The notes: generated by a model from the letters alone, not told the origin. A stretch of 64,000 bases of DNA from Gigaspora margarita (GCA_009809945.1 WTPW01000570.1:59667-123666); one strand, 5' to 3'. Counted from the stretch's first letter, positions 33,138-46,053 are shown. Program-made: numbers and translations.

Positions 33138-33139
33138 TA

Positions 33140-33376
33140 ATTATTGTTGCAGCTGATGCTGAAAACGGCTGATGCTAAAATTTCGACCTATTTTGATACA
33201 AATTTTTTAAAAATTTTTTGGGGTAATTTTGTCAGTTTTTTTTTTAGGGTTGGGTTAGGATTTAGGGTTAGAATTGATTATTAAAGAGTATATGTGGATT
33301 TTAGCAGGGCATATGTTTTCAAATCGCGACCCCAAATTTCAGCATCAGCCGTTTTCAGCATCAGCTGCGACAATTA
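33140..33376. mobile_element. ~237-bp TIR element
   Basis: GCAGCTGATGCTGAAAACGG is followed by CTGATGCTAAAATTTCG on the left, and inverted on the right, about 45 bp. The interior has TTAGGGTTGGGTTAGG-like sequence. Confidence 0.8.
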
Positions 33377-33377
33377 T

Positions 33378-34798
33378 TTCGGAGGTTTTCATACAAAAAA
33401 TTTGGCAATGCCGAATGTTTGTCGAAAATACTTGTTTTCAAAAATAATTTAGGCACACATGTATACGTATGTGCATTTGTACAATACGCTTGTTTTCCTA
33501 ACAGCAATAATTTGAATGCATGCATTTCTAAAGAACACTCTGATTTTAGAAATAAAAGTAGCATTATATTAATTAATGTTTAAATGTTCGTATATATATA
33601 TAAAATAGCAAGTTTTTATCGGAGTTCTTTTATTTTCCTAACTTGAAATATTCTTTATATAAAATTAATGATGTTAATTATTTTTATGTTTGATAGAAAT
33701 TTCTAGTTTACCAATACACATACCTATATCCAGACAAGAAGCCATAAAACAAAGATTTCTAATGTTTCAATAGGAAATAAACCTCCAAAAATAGAAATAT
33801 ATACTTAAGTATTCAATTACGTACTGTACTACGTGCGTAAGTAAAAACATGCATACTTACGTTGTAAACTATCAATAGCATGCTACTTCATATCATTAGC
33901 ACTAAGCTCTATCATGAGAGTGTAGTTTTTAATTTCATGTTAATTGATACGTACGAGAATGAATATTTCTTATAATAAAAGGAAAAACAATCACATATCA
34001 GACATAGAAAATATAATGAAATATAATACAAATAAACAAACATATTAAAAGAGTGCGATACAATAGTATCAGCACAACCTGTATATAGATCAAGATAACA
34101 ACAGAACAATATAATAAAGTTGATTAAGCTGATAGCGTCATATGATTAATCTCGACACGCAATATTAGTATTATATCATTCATTTTGCCTAATTTAAAGT
34201 TATGCACTAAATAAACATCTAAATCAGTATAACAAGATCTAAAATTCCGTGAACGATCCGTGTTACGTTACGTATGTACGATTTTAATATCTGTTATGGA
34301 CTTTCTAAGATACTTTAGAAGTATTATTGGGTTAAAAGTGTCCATTGTCATTTAATTGAGTTATAATTATTAAGAAGTACGTACTACGTAATAGTGGGCG
34401 TAAATTGATAAATTATCTTGTTGCCAGTGAACGCGAAATGACGAAAAGATTATTATGTATTACGCACATGTCCCGATATTGAAAGAAAATGGAATTTCTC
34501 GATTTCTCGAATACAGTATCAAATTTAGGTAATAAATTAGGTGTACGAACATAAATTTATGTTACTTACGTTGTTTTTACATTGAAAGAACCCGCTTTTC
34601 ATGTTATTTGAACTTTCTTATGACTACATTATCATAGCTCACTTGCGATAAACGCAGAGAATAATTTATTTTGGATTAAATTTCTATAATTTGTCATAAA
34701 TTTTGCCGGAGAATTTTCTGTCCAATAAATTTTCTGTGTAAACTGCAATCTTGCCGATCAATTGCCATCTTTAGACTTCTCGCCATTGATCAAATTAA
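33378..34798. other. AT-rich stretch, nothing recognised
   Basis: No coding, RNA or transposon signal can be supported. Confidence 0.5.
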
Positions 34799-34930
34799 TT
34801 GATTAATTAGACATAAAAGATTAATAAGATTAATTTGATTAATTTAATTATTATAATATATTTGATTAATTAGACACAAAAGATTAATAAGATTAATTTG
34901 ATTAATTTAATTATTATAATATATTTGATT
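34799..34930 (+). repeat. 66-bp tandem duplication
   Basis: TTGATTAATTAGACAYAAAA, GATTAATAAG and ATTAATTTGATTAATTTAAT repeat twice with one difference, so the duplication is recent. Confidence 0.85.
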
Positions 34931-35976
34931 AATTTATAAGTTTCCAATTCTTAATATCTTGTTATTCGTTTCTCTAAAAGTCAGCGTTGAATCAGTATTG
35001 AATTCACAACCAAATCGTTCCATTTAATTATCCATTTCCCGATATTCTACAAAGTGTTTTAATAAAATTATTTATCATTTATCATTTATCTAATCTCCAA
35101 ATATAACCGTCTTTTTCGATAGGTTGTCAAGACTTTGTGTATTGGATTAGTCCTAGTGCTACTTTTCCAGTATAACAATAGGATATGGGGATCAACAATA
35201 TTCACCATCAAGTGTTATTTATTGTGCTACTATGTAGTTTTGTCCCATGATTCTCATATATATTGCAATGCCCATGTTGTTGTTATGTACAGTACAGTAC
35301 TAGTGTTTGGAACCGGTTTTATTTTTCATATGGGCTAGGCGCTGAGAAAAGGGACAAAAAAAATCTTCGGAAAAATCAATTTATGTTGTAAATCTTATAA
35401 TAGATAATAAGAAAATGCAAACTTTAAAGAGCTATATTGCAAAATTTTATTAATTCAACTACTTTTGTGGCTTAAATGAAAAATGTTCCTAATATTATTC
35501 TAAATTGACTTAATTAAAAAAAATATGTATCATTTGAAAATTTTGTAGCATCTAGACCATATGTTAAGCTATTAATGGCGATTGTACACTCGCTGACAGT
35601 TCAGAAATTCGGCGAGTCTGTCGCTTGAGTACTAGTAACTTCATGTAAACAAATTATAGGTTAGGTCGAGTCGAAAAAGGCGTGTTATATTTGGCTGAGT
35701 GGTTAACAGGGTTTCGGGATAGTTTTTAGACAATGTAGCAGTCTTAGTAAAAGCTTGATGATATAGAAATTTAGGATGTATGATGTTATTCGTTTAGTAC
35801 TGTATTAGGACTGTATGTTTTATTAAAGACACTTGTATGATAATATTATTGAACTAATAAAGCAAAGGCGAGAGTTATCATTCCCCAAGGGCCAAAAGGC
35901 CTTTATTTATAATTATTTCAATATCTATTTTTACATGCTAAAAAGGCGTTATAGCCATAATTATCTTTATGTAGTA
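34931..35976. other. AT-rich stretch, no gene supported
   Basis: TTGGCTGAGTGGTTAA at 35690-35705 looks like a tRNA A box, but no B box follows. The 67-codon frame at 35135 has no recognisable domain. Confidence 0.45.
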
Positions 35977-36136
35977 ATTATTATACGACAGGGTGAAACC
36001 CGCGACGAAATAGTTACGTTATTGATACAGATCTCCATCTAACTATTCCAATATAGTACCCTAACCCTAATTAAGCTAAATCTGCATCAATAACGTGATC
36101 ATCTCAGCGCGGGTTTCACCCTTTCGTATTATTATT
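35977..36136. mobile_element. 160-bp inverted-repeat MITE
   Basis: ACGACAGGGTGAAACCCGCG and CGTTATTGATACAGAT on the left are inverted on the right (ATCTGCATCAATAACG and GCGGGTTTCACCCTTTCGT). The arms are about 57 bp with a 44-bp loop. Confidence 0.8.
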
Positions 36137-36302
36137 TGCATTATTCCCTCTTTTTGCCTATTTGTCATTATTCGAATAATCTTCCGAACTTTCCGATTTT
36201 CTGGGATTCCAAAAATTCCTTTGAATTCCCGGAATTCCCCCGGTAAACCCAAATTTGGTATTCCCGGGTCACATGGACACATGCCTGTCAATCTACGGGC
36301 AG

Positions 36303-36745
36303 TAGGGTGTCCAGGATTATGCGATGCGATATTATGCGCATAATTTGCTATTTTTCGCATCGCATATGCTTCGCATAAACAAGCAAAAAAAAGCATAAAT
36401 CACGTGAATAAAAGTTGATTGGTTGTTGGGAATATGTTAACTTCATCCGGCAAGCTTTAAATTTGTAATTTAGGTGACAGAGTGATGATAGAATGTAGGT
36501 CCCGAAAAGTTCCGATGTGGAAAATGAATGAACTTAAATTACGAGCATAGTTGGAGCAAAATTTTTGGTGAACGTCCGAAAAAATCCGAAAAACAGAACT
36601 AAAAGAATTAATTACATATAATAAAAATCGCATAATCGACCTAATTGATCGCATAATTTTAAATTTATTTCGCATCCATCGCATAATCAACCTCAGTTCG
36701 GCCGCATAATTTACCTCATCGCATCGCATAATCCTGGACACCCTA
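36303..36745. mobile_element. 443-bp hAT-like element
   Basis: Ends TAGGGTGTCCAGGATTATGC are inverted at the right end. The exact 8-bp duplication ACGGGCAG lies at 36295-36302 and 36746-36753. Subterminal GCGATGCGAT and GCATAA motifs repeat. No transposase is present. Confidence 0.92.
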
Positions 36746-36795
36746 ACGGGCAGTTCTTAGGGACAGTGCAAATCACGTGAATAGTTAGTCAGGGT

Positions 36796-38109
36796 TAGGG
36801 ATCCAAAATTTCTGCTGCGACAGACCCCAAATTCTGCCTGCTTTACAACCCGAATTATGCGAATTATGCGATAAATTTTTTAAAATTATGCTACAGATTA
36901 TGCGAATCAGATAGAAATATGCGAAAATATGCGATCACCAGAGTTGTAAATTTATCATTGTAAATTTTTATTATTATCATTATCGTAAGTTACTGAACCC
37001 ATCAGTAACTTACCAATAAAACCACAGCATCTGTGTACTATAAAATTATTGAAAAGAATTGCATTACAAAACTTCATTTGCATGGAGATGGATAAAATAC
37101 GCATGCGCATTAATGCACATTGTACGCATTTTTTGAAAATTCGTGCATAATAAAAAAAAAATAAAAGAAACTTTGATGGAGTAACACAGGTAAAACTGTA
37201 ATTGTTTTCTAAATTTATTATGCCAGAAAACCTTTGTTAGATATTACCTTTTCCAACAGTTTTCTAAAAAATTTTCATATCAAAACTTATGGTGTAATAT
37301 GCAACTTTTATTGTGGTATTCTAAACAGAATTTTATAACATATTCAATAACAATAAGTTTAGATATGAGATCAAAACAAACTAATAATATAATAATTATA
37401 ATAATTTAGGGTAAGTGTTAGCATTAAAGCAAAGGTAAGTAGAGAATTAGCAAAGACTGTCTCTACTCAAAATTTCGCAAGAAATTTTTTTTGTTAAAAT
37501 GCGAAGGAGGTTTCATAAGCAAATTATGAGTTACTCGCATTTTTTTAAAATGCCTCTATTCCTTCGATTTCACATTACATTAGATCTTCGATCTGATAGT
37601 TTTAATAATTTTATAAAAATATTGGTAAAGTTGTATATCACATCAAAGGTTTTCTGCCATAATAATTTTAGAAAATATTTATAGTTTTACCTGTGTAAAA
37701 TGCGCATGATTCGGAAACATGCACACAATTCGCAATTATGCGCACGCATGAAATCCAACTCTACTTTTGCGTCCTAACAAAAAATTCCCTACAAAATTTT
37801 AGTAAAATATATTTTCTTGTTAAACTTAATATTGCTTTGACGATATGTTTTATTACTTACGGTAACATTTACCGTTATTTGAAATTTCAAATCTGATGAT
37901 TTATGTTTCATATAATCAAATGGGAACTGGTGAGGAAAATTGATAAACCCGATAGTACTTATCTTTTAATTCCTGCATTTTATGCGCAGATTATGCTTTA
38001 TTAATTATGCGAAATTCATCCTAATATGCGAATATGCTGTCGCATATGCTTCTGCGCTAAAATCTAATTTATGCGCAGATTATGCTATCGCAGATCCGCG
38101 GTATCCCTA
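36796..38109. mobile_element. 1.3-kb hAT-like element, copy 1
   Basis: Ends TAGGGATCC and GGTATCCCTA are flanked by the exact 8-bp duplication GTCAGGGT (36788-36795 and 38110-38117). The interior is studded with TTATGCG and GCAGATTATGC. A second copy lies at 47316-49029. Compared with it, copy 1 has an extra ~690 bp (about 37071-37762), which includes the TIR element at 37184-37696. Confidence 0.9.
37184..37696. mobile_element. 513-bp TIR element with the shared core, nested
   Basis: ACACAGGTAAAACT and, further in, ATTTTCTAAAATTATTATG and AGAAAACCTTTG are mirrored at both ends over about 55 bp. The core is at 37469-37530. The homologous element at 47316 lacks this segment. Confidence 0.82.
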
Positions 38110-39956
38110 GTCAGGGTCAGTGTTTTTAACTACGTAATATCATGTGAATTTTCACTGTGCCGATCTGACCCCGAATTTCGTAGGTCACGAGCTAGCTGCA
38201 CCCGTCTAGCAGATCAGCTGGTTATGGCATATATATGGGATCTGAAAATATGGGTCGGTTAGTTGAATTTTTTTTTTTGTTTTTTTTTTTTAATTTACTG
38301 TAAATTAATAAAAATAATTTTTATGTCAAAGGTTATACAAGGTTAATTTTTATTTTGCACAACAATGAACCAAAAATTGTATTAGTAGTTATATTTTCTC
38401 CTCAATTCTATCAAACAATTACAAGAAATTAAAGTTCCTATCAGATGACAATGGACAAGAATAGCGAAAAAAATAAATTACAAAAGTTGAACAACTAGCA
38501 CAATTGGGATCTAAAAAAAAATTAATAAATTGAAAAAAAAGAGTCAGCAGGTAATGTGCATGGCCTTAAATAAGACAGTTTTTAGTTGATTATTAGGTTA
38601 ACAGCATGAGAAGAGAGGGGGATTAATGAACACATTCCAAGAATATTTGATCAAATCACATTGGTCAACATTAATCACATGTTAACTAGGCTTATACTAT
38701 GTTGTTATTGGCTCATTTAATTTTTGGTGGCAGTTAAGCAAGGAGGGATGATGTTACTTAAAAATTAACTAAAAATGGTCTAAGCTTTACAAACATGCAC
38801 AAAGCAAATTTTTTTTAGTTATGTAAATTGCAGGATTTTGCTAAAATAAGAATGGATGACTTGAATACAAATATTTTAATTGATAAAAAAATAAATATAT
38901 AAATAAAAATTAAAAAAAAAATTAAAAAATAAATAAAAAAAGAACAATTAATTTGGGTTCAAGTAAACCAAATTCAGTGTTATTTGAACCCAATTCTGGC
39001 TCATTTGAACCCAATTTGGGTCATTTACCTAATCAGCTCATTTAAACCCAAACCAGGTTTATTTGAACCAATTAAATTTTAAACTCTGGAATAAAATTTA
39101 AAATCTTACTTCTGGGTACTTATGCCTTAAAGGGTCAAAAAAATCAGAAACCCATTCCCAGAGCAACACCAGCTCTGAGAGCTAATTTTTATTTTTAGTT
39201 ATTCAATTTATCAAATTATCATACCTTCAAAAATTCTTGCTAACCTATTCCAAATTTCTGATATCCATTTAGCCATTTTTTTGATTTAATTTTTTTAATA
39301 AATACTAATTTAGAATAATCAATATTGATTGTTTCGAACTATATTCATAAAGTATTATTAAAACAAATATTATTATTCTTGTTTTAAAAAATTAGACAAA
39401 AAAAATTGAGGGTTTTGAAAATTTGGGTTGACAGGTAATATAAAATGAAAATTTTACTTTGCATGATCTAATCCTTCAAACAATGCCCCTAGACATTATT
39501 TGCATTTGTACAATACAGTTTATTATCTGTTTTGCAACTGCATCATGCAGCTACTTATAGACCAATTTTATTATACTCAAAGTATACATTTACATAAACT
39601 CCCCTATATAGAATACCCTCTATTTGACAAATTACCCACCAGGTACTAATCAAGATTTTGCTTCTAGGAATGTAAGAGACCTTGGTATATTTGCCACAAA
39701 TTATAGCAGTCTTCTGTTTCTGGTTTTGTGCAATAACATCATGCAGCTATCTAGTAAATAATATCAAAAAAGTTGAAAAAAACTATACTTACTAAATTCC
39801 ATGTTATACACAAATATGATCATACTAGTAATTCAAAAAATCAAAAAATTTACATAGTAATATGCATTATTCTGCTTTATTTCACAATTTAGATTAATTT
39901 TGAATTGATTATATCATTTTTAAATTTTTATAGATTTAGAAATAACATAAGTCAAT
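38110..39956. other. AT-rich stretch with one short tandem repeat
   Basis: ATTTGAACCCAATT-type units recur about five times at 38950-39072. Near 39520 and 39725, ATCATGCAGCTA is duplicated with flanking similarity. No gene was found. Confidence 0.5.
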
Positions 39957-40345
<389 letters not shown>

Positions 40346-40461
40346 TTATTTTTTTATATATCAAAGTTTTCACTATAGAAATAGGTTTTTATTCAAGCCT
40401 GTGAATCAAAGAGTCCTTTTTGGTACCCCAACATTTATTATATAGATAGGAATACAACTAG

Positions 40462-40738
40462 CCAGTGTTGTACGTTTTGGCTGTCCACAGTCTTTTTTGG
40501 CTTGTCCACGTCCAAAATTGTTCAAATGTCCAAGATTGTCCAAAGCTTGTCCAGGCTTTAATAATTAATAAATCTATCTAAAAATATATAACTATATATT
40601 TTTTTAGTGCTGAACCATTTTAGTTAAAATTAAAATAGGTTATCTTAATAAAATTTTAAGTAATTTTACTTTATTTAATTGTCCAAAATTGTCCAAAATT
40701 GTCCAAATCATTGTCCAAAGCTGTCCTGTGACAACACT
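40462..40738. mobile_element. 277-bp hAT-like MITE with TTGTCCAAAA repeats
   Basis: It starts CCAGTGTTGT and ends ACAACACT. The flanks are ACAACTAG (40454-40461) and ACAACTAT (40739-40746); copy 1 of the host repeat has a single ACAATTAG. Subterminal GTCCAAAATT decamers repeat in inverted sense. Confidence 0.8.
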
Positions 40739-40777
40739 ACAACTATCTACATATACAACTTTGGTTGTCTAATTTAA

Positions 40778-41078
40778 GAGTAGAGTTTACTCTATATCGA
40801 TCATTTGTAAATCACTTGTATATCACATGATTTGATTGGCTAGTTTCGTATTGTCACCTGCAAAATTCATTAACTTAGTAAGTAAATTTTTAATATACCA
40901 ACTTAGTTAATATAGTTTTTTTTTATATTTTGATAAACCAAGTAAGTATTCAAAAGCAGGTTTAGTGATATTTTATAATTTTATATTTATTTTTATCATA
41001 GTAATTGTATTGTGTAATCTGATTTAAATAGTAGAGTCATAATTAGTATTATAAAAATGATCTGCATATACTCTACCC
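40778..41078. mobile_element. 301-bp TTAA-flanked TIR element
   Basis: GAGTAGAGTTTA and the inverted TATACTCTACCC are flanked by TTAA at 40774-40777 and 41079-41082. Copy 1 of the host repeat has a single TTAA at 13764-13767. TTAA duplication is the piggyBac signature, but the ends do not begin CCC, so the superfamily is open. Confidence 0.75.
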
Positions 41079-42057
41079 TTAAGTAGTATGCTTGAAGGTT
41101 CTACACTAATTGCTATATCTTCAACCCAACTAGTAGTTACTTATTTAAACCCTCTAGTTTCTGCTTCTTCTGCAAATTCTACTTGTATCACTAGTACAGC
41201 CCTCTGATTCATTAGTCAGTCAAGATCAGTCCTGGATGCTTAACGAATATTTTTTTAGAACTACTTCATCCTTACAGGATACTTGGTTGAGCAGTTTTTG
41301 TCCTATACAGATATTATCTATGCTTCAGTAATAATATATTTATCAAGGCTTATACTTAAATTAGGGTGACCTGCACCTTTACTATTATCTACTTCTTCTG
41401 TCTTTGTAAGATTCGCTCCAATCCTAGTACCCATCTTACTGTTTTACTAGTCTTTATACCAATTTTCCAAACTTCCAAGCTAGTTAGCCTGAAAGGGTCA
41501 ATTCATATGGCATTATAGTTTTTTTTTCTCTTGGTACCTACTTCTATAGCATAGTTCCTTTTCCTCTAGTACGACTCTAGTGGCCAGGTTGGTGGACCCC
41601 TGTCTCTAATGGTCTATTTGTCTAGTATTTCAGCTCTGGTTTTTAATATTTCAGTTTTTGGTAGCACTATTAAAGATCTTTGCTACCTCCTTACTTGGGG
41701 CTTGCCAAATAGGTTTCTATTTCTCCATTTTCTTGGATTTGTCTATGTAATGATACACAAATATGCCTGAGGGCTCCTATTGTAAATAGTGAACCAAGAT
41801 TACAGATATATACCAAACTGATTAATGAGACAATAGATACTATAACACAGTTCTTATTTTTTAAAGCATCACTAGTAGGATTTTAACTCTAGACCTGCTA
41901 CTTGGGGTAATAACTTACCAACTTTCCTAAGTTGCTACACCCTTCAATTTTTATTTTAATTAAATTATTAAACTATTATACTATAAAATTTAACAAAAAT
42001 AAAACTTAGATTATTTAAATTTTATTATATGACAAATATAATGTGTATATAAGTTAT

Positions 42058-42250
42058 GATAATTATATTATTTATATAAAAATAATAAAATAAATAAGGG
42101 TTAAAAATGTATAATTTTAAAAAATCTTTAAATTTTCTTTATTATTAATTTCTTTATATAGAATAATACAACTTTTTGACTCATAAAATCTTCAATAAAA
42201 TATTAGAAGCATTTATTTGTTAATAGAAAAATAAATGTTTTTTAATGGAT
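42058..42250 (+). repeat. Dispersed AT-rich repeat, copy 1
   Basis: It matches 44397-44600 through ATAATTATATTATTTATATA and ATACAACTTTTTGRCTCATA, then AAATCTT and AATAAATGTT. It continues after 42230 into sequence also found at 49450-49530. No function was recognised. Confidence 0.6.
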
Positions 42251-42683
42251 CAAAATAAATGTAATCAATATTTAACTGCACTTAAAAATCCAAGTAAATT
42301 ATATAACCAAATTTTAAATATTGGATAACTTATAGTTAGAGATTAAAATTGGTCAAATTTTTTGTAATTGGTCATTGATCAAACATATGCAATATAAATC
42401 AATATATGATCAATTATATGCTTTATTGATCAAAATCAGTTGATCGAATTGGTCAATATGTTTAATCTATCAAATTGTTTAGTTCAGTTATAATTTATGA
42501 CCAAAATATTATATATTAAATCTGTTGATAGTTTATATTGATATTATTAGCTATAATCAAATGTGTGCCAGGTTTGTATCACAGGTTTCATAAACTACAA
42601 ATTATATTTCAAGATCAAATGTAATGTAATGGGATAAAGAAAATGTCCTTTTGAAAAAATTACTTATATCTCAAAATCAAGCA

Positions 42684-44240
42684 TAGTGTTCTGAATTGTT
42701 ACAAAAATCAGACCCAGGTCACCAGCAAGTGGGTCACCTAGGTGACCCAGGTGAATACTAAATAATAAAAAAATTCTGCTACAGGTCACCTGGATCACCT
42801 GAGTGAACACTAGGTAATTGAAAAAATTTTGCTACAGGTCATCTGCAGATGGGCAGTCTAATTCTAAAAAAAAATAATAAAAAAATAAAAAATAAAGGTA
42901 AATTCTGATTCGCATTTAACTAATAATATGAAAATTGGTTTATTAGTAAAAAATATAATAATTAATTACATCATAATTACTTATATAATTTTTTATTAAA
43001 ATTTATCATCTCAAAAAATACAATCTATCTAAACCTACCCTAACTACTAACTTATTGATGACCCTAAATCTAAACTAAACTCCAAGTCTATTAATCATCT
43101 CAATAATACAATTTATCTAAAACTAACCTAACTGCTAACATTATTATTCTCCCTGACCCTAAACTAAACTCCAAGGCTACTTATCAATCTTTAATTGTCA
43201 GAAGATGAATCTACAATCTAGAATACAATAACATGTAGCATGATACCATTCAACAATAATACCAATAGAAATATACCATAAAACAATGATAACAACAAAG
43301 TAATAAAATAACTAACATGGCTATCTAGCAAACAATGCCCATAAACCACGTATAATTTCATCTACTAGCAAATGATGCCTCAAGAAAATAGGTAATACCA
43401 GATTACTAGCAAACAATAGCTTCACAAAAGGGCAAACTACATATGATATCACATGAATAATGATCCAAAGAAACAGTAATATCAAATACAACTATACCTG
43501 CAAATAAAGAAATGTTACAGCTGCAAAAAGAAAACTAGTTAGTAAAAGAAAAAATTGTAATATTACAAAAAAAATATACTTATCAAGATAAAGTACCAAT
43601 TTTGACTTCACTAGCAAATGACAAAATGACAGTCCAGAGCATGACTATAAAAAACCCCAATAGCATTACTTACTGTACAATGATACCAATAATGTAGCAA
43701 CAACAAAAGTGAAATATGAAAAGTGCACTACAACTTAAACCTAATTATTATGAAACCAATAGCACTAATTACAACACCAATGGCAACACCAACTATAATA
43801 CCAATGATGATACCAACTCAACACAAACAGTGACACCAACGATGACAGCAACTACTATAAAAAAAAATAATCTATTGTTCTAGTTAATATATGCAGTAGT
43901 AAAAAAAAAATTTTATAGATATGTAACAGAATTTCCCACAGTTAAACATATATAATTTTTTATAGATAATTTCAAATGACCATAACAGGTCATCAGGTTT
44001 TTGAAATGATCCAATGACTGGTTACTGTTATTTGAGTCATTAGAGTCATTTCAAGTTATTTTCTATCACTGACCCATATGGGTCACCCACGTGGGTGATC
44101 CACGGGTTGACCCATTGGTGATCTGTGGGTTGACCCATGGGTAACCCACAGGTTGAGCACTCAGGTGGGCCATAATTCAATCTGGGTCACCTGCCCACCT
44201 GTGGGTGACCCAGGTAATGCTTATCCAGGTCAGAACACTA
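42684..44240. mobile_element. 1.56-kb hAT-like element with GGGTGACC subterminal repeats
   Basis: Ends TAGTGTTCTGA are inverted at the right. The exact 8-bp duplication ATCAAGCA lies at 42676-42683 and 44241-44248. Near both ends GGGTCACC/GGTGACCC recurs many times, over a dozen at the right, making these ends the most GC-rich part of the area. The middle is AT-rich with CCAATGATGATACCAAC-type short repeats. No transposase was seen. Confidence 0.92.
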
Positions 44241-44396
44241 ATCAAGCATATGAAACCACCTTTAATGCTCTGATAAAAAGTTTTACTAGGCAGTTTTGCT
44301 ATATTAAATACTTCCTCTAACATCTAATCCTGACCAAGACCTAACCTTAAAGAATTTTGTAGCACCACAAATCTGGCACACATTCAAGTAGTACTT

Positions 44397-44600
44397 ATTA
44401 TAATTTATATAAAAAGAAAAAATAAATAAGCTTTCAAATATTTAATTTTAAACAAAAAATCTTTGCTGTTTTTTTTTCATTATTTATTTCTTTAATATGG
44501 AATTATACAACTTTTTGGCTCATAAAATCTTTGATAGAATATTAAAATGTTTATTCATCAATAAAAAAAATATATTGTTCTATCAAAAATGTAAGTTTGT
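44397..44600 (+). repeat. Dispersed AT-rich repeat, copy 2
   Basis: Direct-orientation partner of 42058-42250. Confidence 0.6.
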
Positions 44601-45167
44601 TAAAAAAAAACTTAGAACAATTGATTGCTTTAAATAACTATCTCATAAGCATAATTTTGAGTTCAAATCAACTTATAGATACAAATCATGAAAAACAAAT
44701 TGAGTAGTAAATCTTGAGGTTATGTGTTTATTGAATTTGAGTAAGAAAAGGATATAAAAGATAACTATAGTAGCATATCATAGGCATTATGGACACTTTT
44801 CAAACATTTATAGCGAGCTAAATATGTAAGATATTAAGCTAAAAAAAATAGATCATAAATTCTTTAAATCTATATTTTTTAAATAAAAAAAAAAGATTAT
44901 AAAATTCTATACAGTATTTTTTAAAATAATTAAGTTTAAATAAAATTTTAAATTTTTATTAGTTATGATTTACTAGTTTTTATTATAGATTTAATATAAA
45001 TTTGAATACTAAGTTTTAGTATATATATAAAACTTAATTTTTATAAATAAACTATCAATTTTTTAATAAGATTATTTAGTATTACAAATTATATATATTT
45101 TAAAAGGTTTATAATTTTTTAAAAATATTTATTAAATTACTATATAGCAATAAAATTACTATATTTG

Positions 45168-45452
45168 GGGATGCTAAAGCGAGGGCAACTCATATTTTTT
45201 AATAATTTTTTAATTAACTTTAGGGTTAGGGTCATCTTATATTAGGGTTAGGTTGGTTTTTAGGTAATTATATATAAGCAAAATTGCCTTCCTGATATTT
45301 TTACTTAACTACCTAAGGTAGGTTTAGACTGCCATTTTTTGTATTTTTAGGTTTTTTGTTTTTGTTACTTGTTTTGTTTTGCTAGCAATTATCAAAATTC
45401 TATAATTTGATTGGTTGCAATCATGTGAATTTGCCCCTGCTTTAGATGACCC
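45168..45452. mobile_element. 285-bp hAT-like MITE, nested
   Basis: GGGATGCTAAAGC and the inverted GCTTTAGATGACCC are flanked by TATATTTG at 45160-45167 and 45453-45460. TTAGGGTTAGGGT-type sequence lies inside. Confidence 0.65.
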
Positions 45453-45730
45453 TATATTTGGCAATTTATTAATTTGAATAAATAATTTAATTTCTATATT
45501 AGAAATAATAACTAATTTAATTTTTCTTAAAATTATATAAAAATTTGAGATTATGTGTAATTTGTTATGCTGAATAATTTTTACTTAATTTTGAAATTTG
45601 ATTAACTTAGTAAAAAATTAACTTTTATTATACAGATATTATTTCAATTAATTTTGTATAATAATAAAAATCTTAAAATGTAAAAATTTAAAATTTATTT
45701 AAACTAAATTATTTTAAAGAAAAAATGTGG

Positions 45731-46053
45731 TTGTCACCAGCAGTGACTGTCACCGGAACATGATCGACCAATTAGATCATGTAACATTATTATCAAAAAA
45801 AAACAAAGTGTCAAAAATTACTATCATTAGGGTCAGAGTTAGAGCCATAGTTAGGGTTGGGGTAAAGCTTAGTTATAGAAAAATTTTGCAAGAAATTTTT
45901 TTTTGCATAAAAAAAAGTAGGTTCATAGTCAAAATTTTAAGTTAGAAGCGATTTGTCAAAAAAATCAAAGTTTTTGCATTTTTTTCACATTACACATGAT
46001 CCTTTGATCTAATTGGTCGATCACACTCCAGTAGCTGTCATCGCCAGTGACAA
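45731..46053. mobile_element. 323-bp TIR element with the shared core, nested
   Basis: TTGTCACCAGCAGTGACTGT and TGATCGACCAATTAGATCAT at the left are mirrored at the right, ending CGCCAGTGACAA. The core occurs at 45880-45945, preceded by GTTAGGGTTGGGGTAAA. Confidence 0.82.

Larger units (their letters stand above)
40352..41945 (-). mobile_element. ~1-kb dispersed repeat, copy 2, with two nested insertions
   Basis: It matches 13620-14626. On the minus strand it starts GGGTGTAGCAACTTAGGAAA, with the A-box-like stretch, and then has the B-box-like GGTCTAGAGTTAAAATCC. Relative to copy 1 it carries insertions at 40462-40738 and 40778-41078. Copy 1 provides the empty sites for both. Confidence 0.65.

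Noticed and set aside
35690..35760. Possible tRNA gene (TGGCTGAGTGGTTAA)
   Set aside because: A-box-like only; no B box, no acceptor-stem pairing and no anticodon arm can be drawn.
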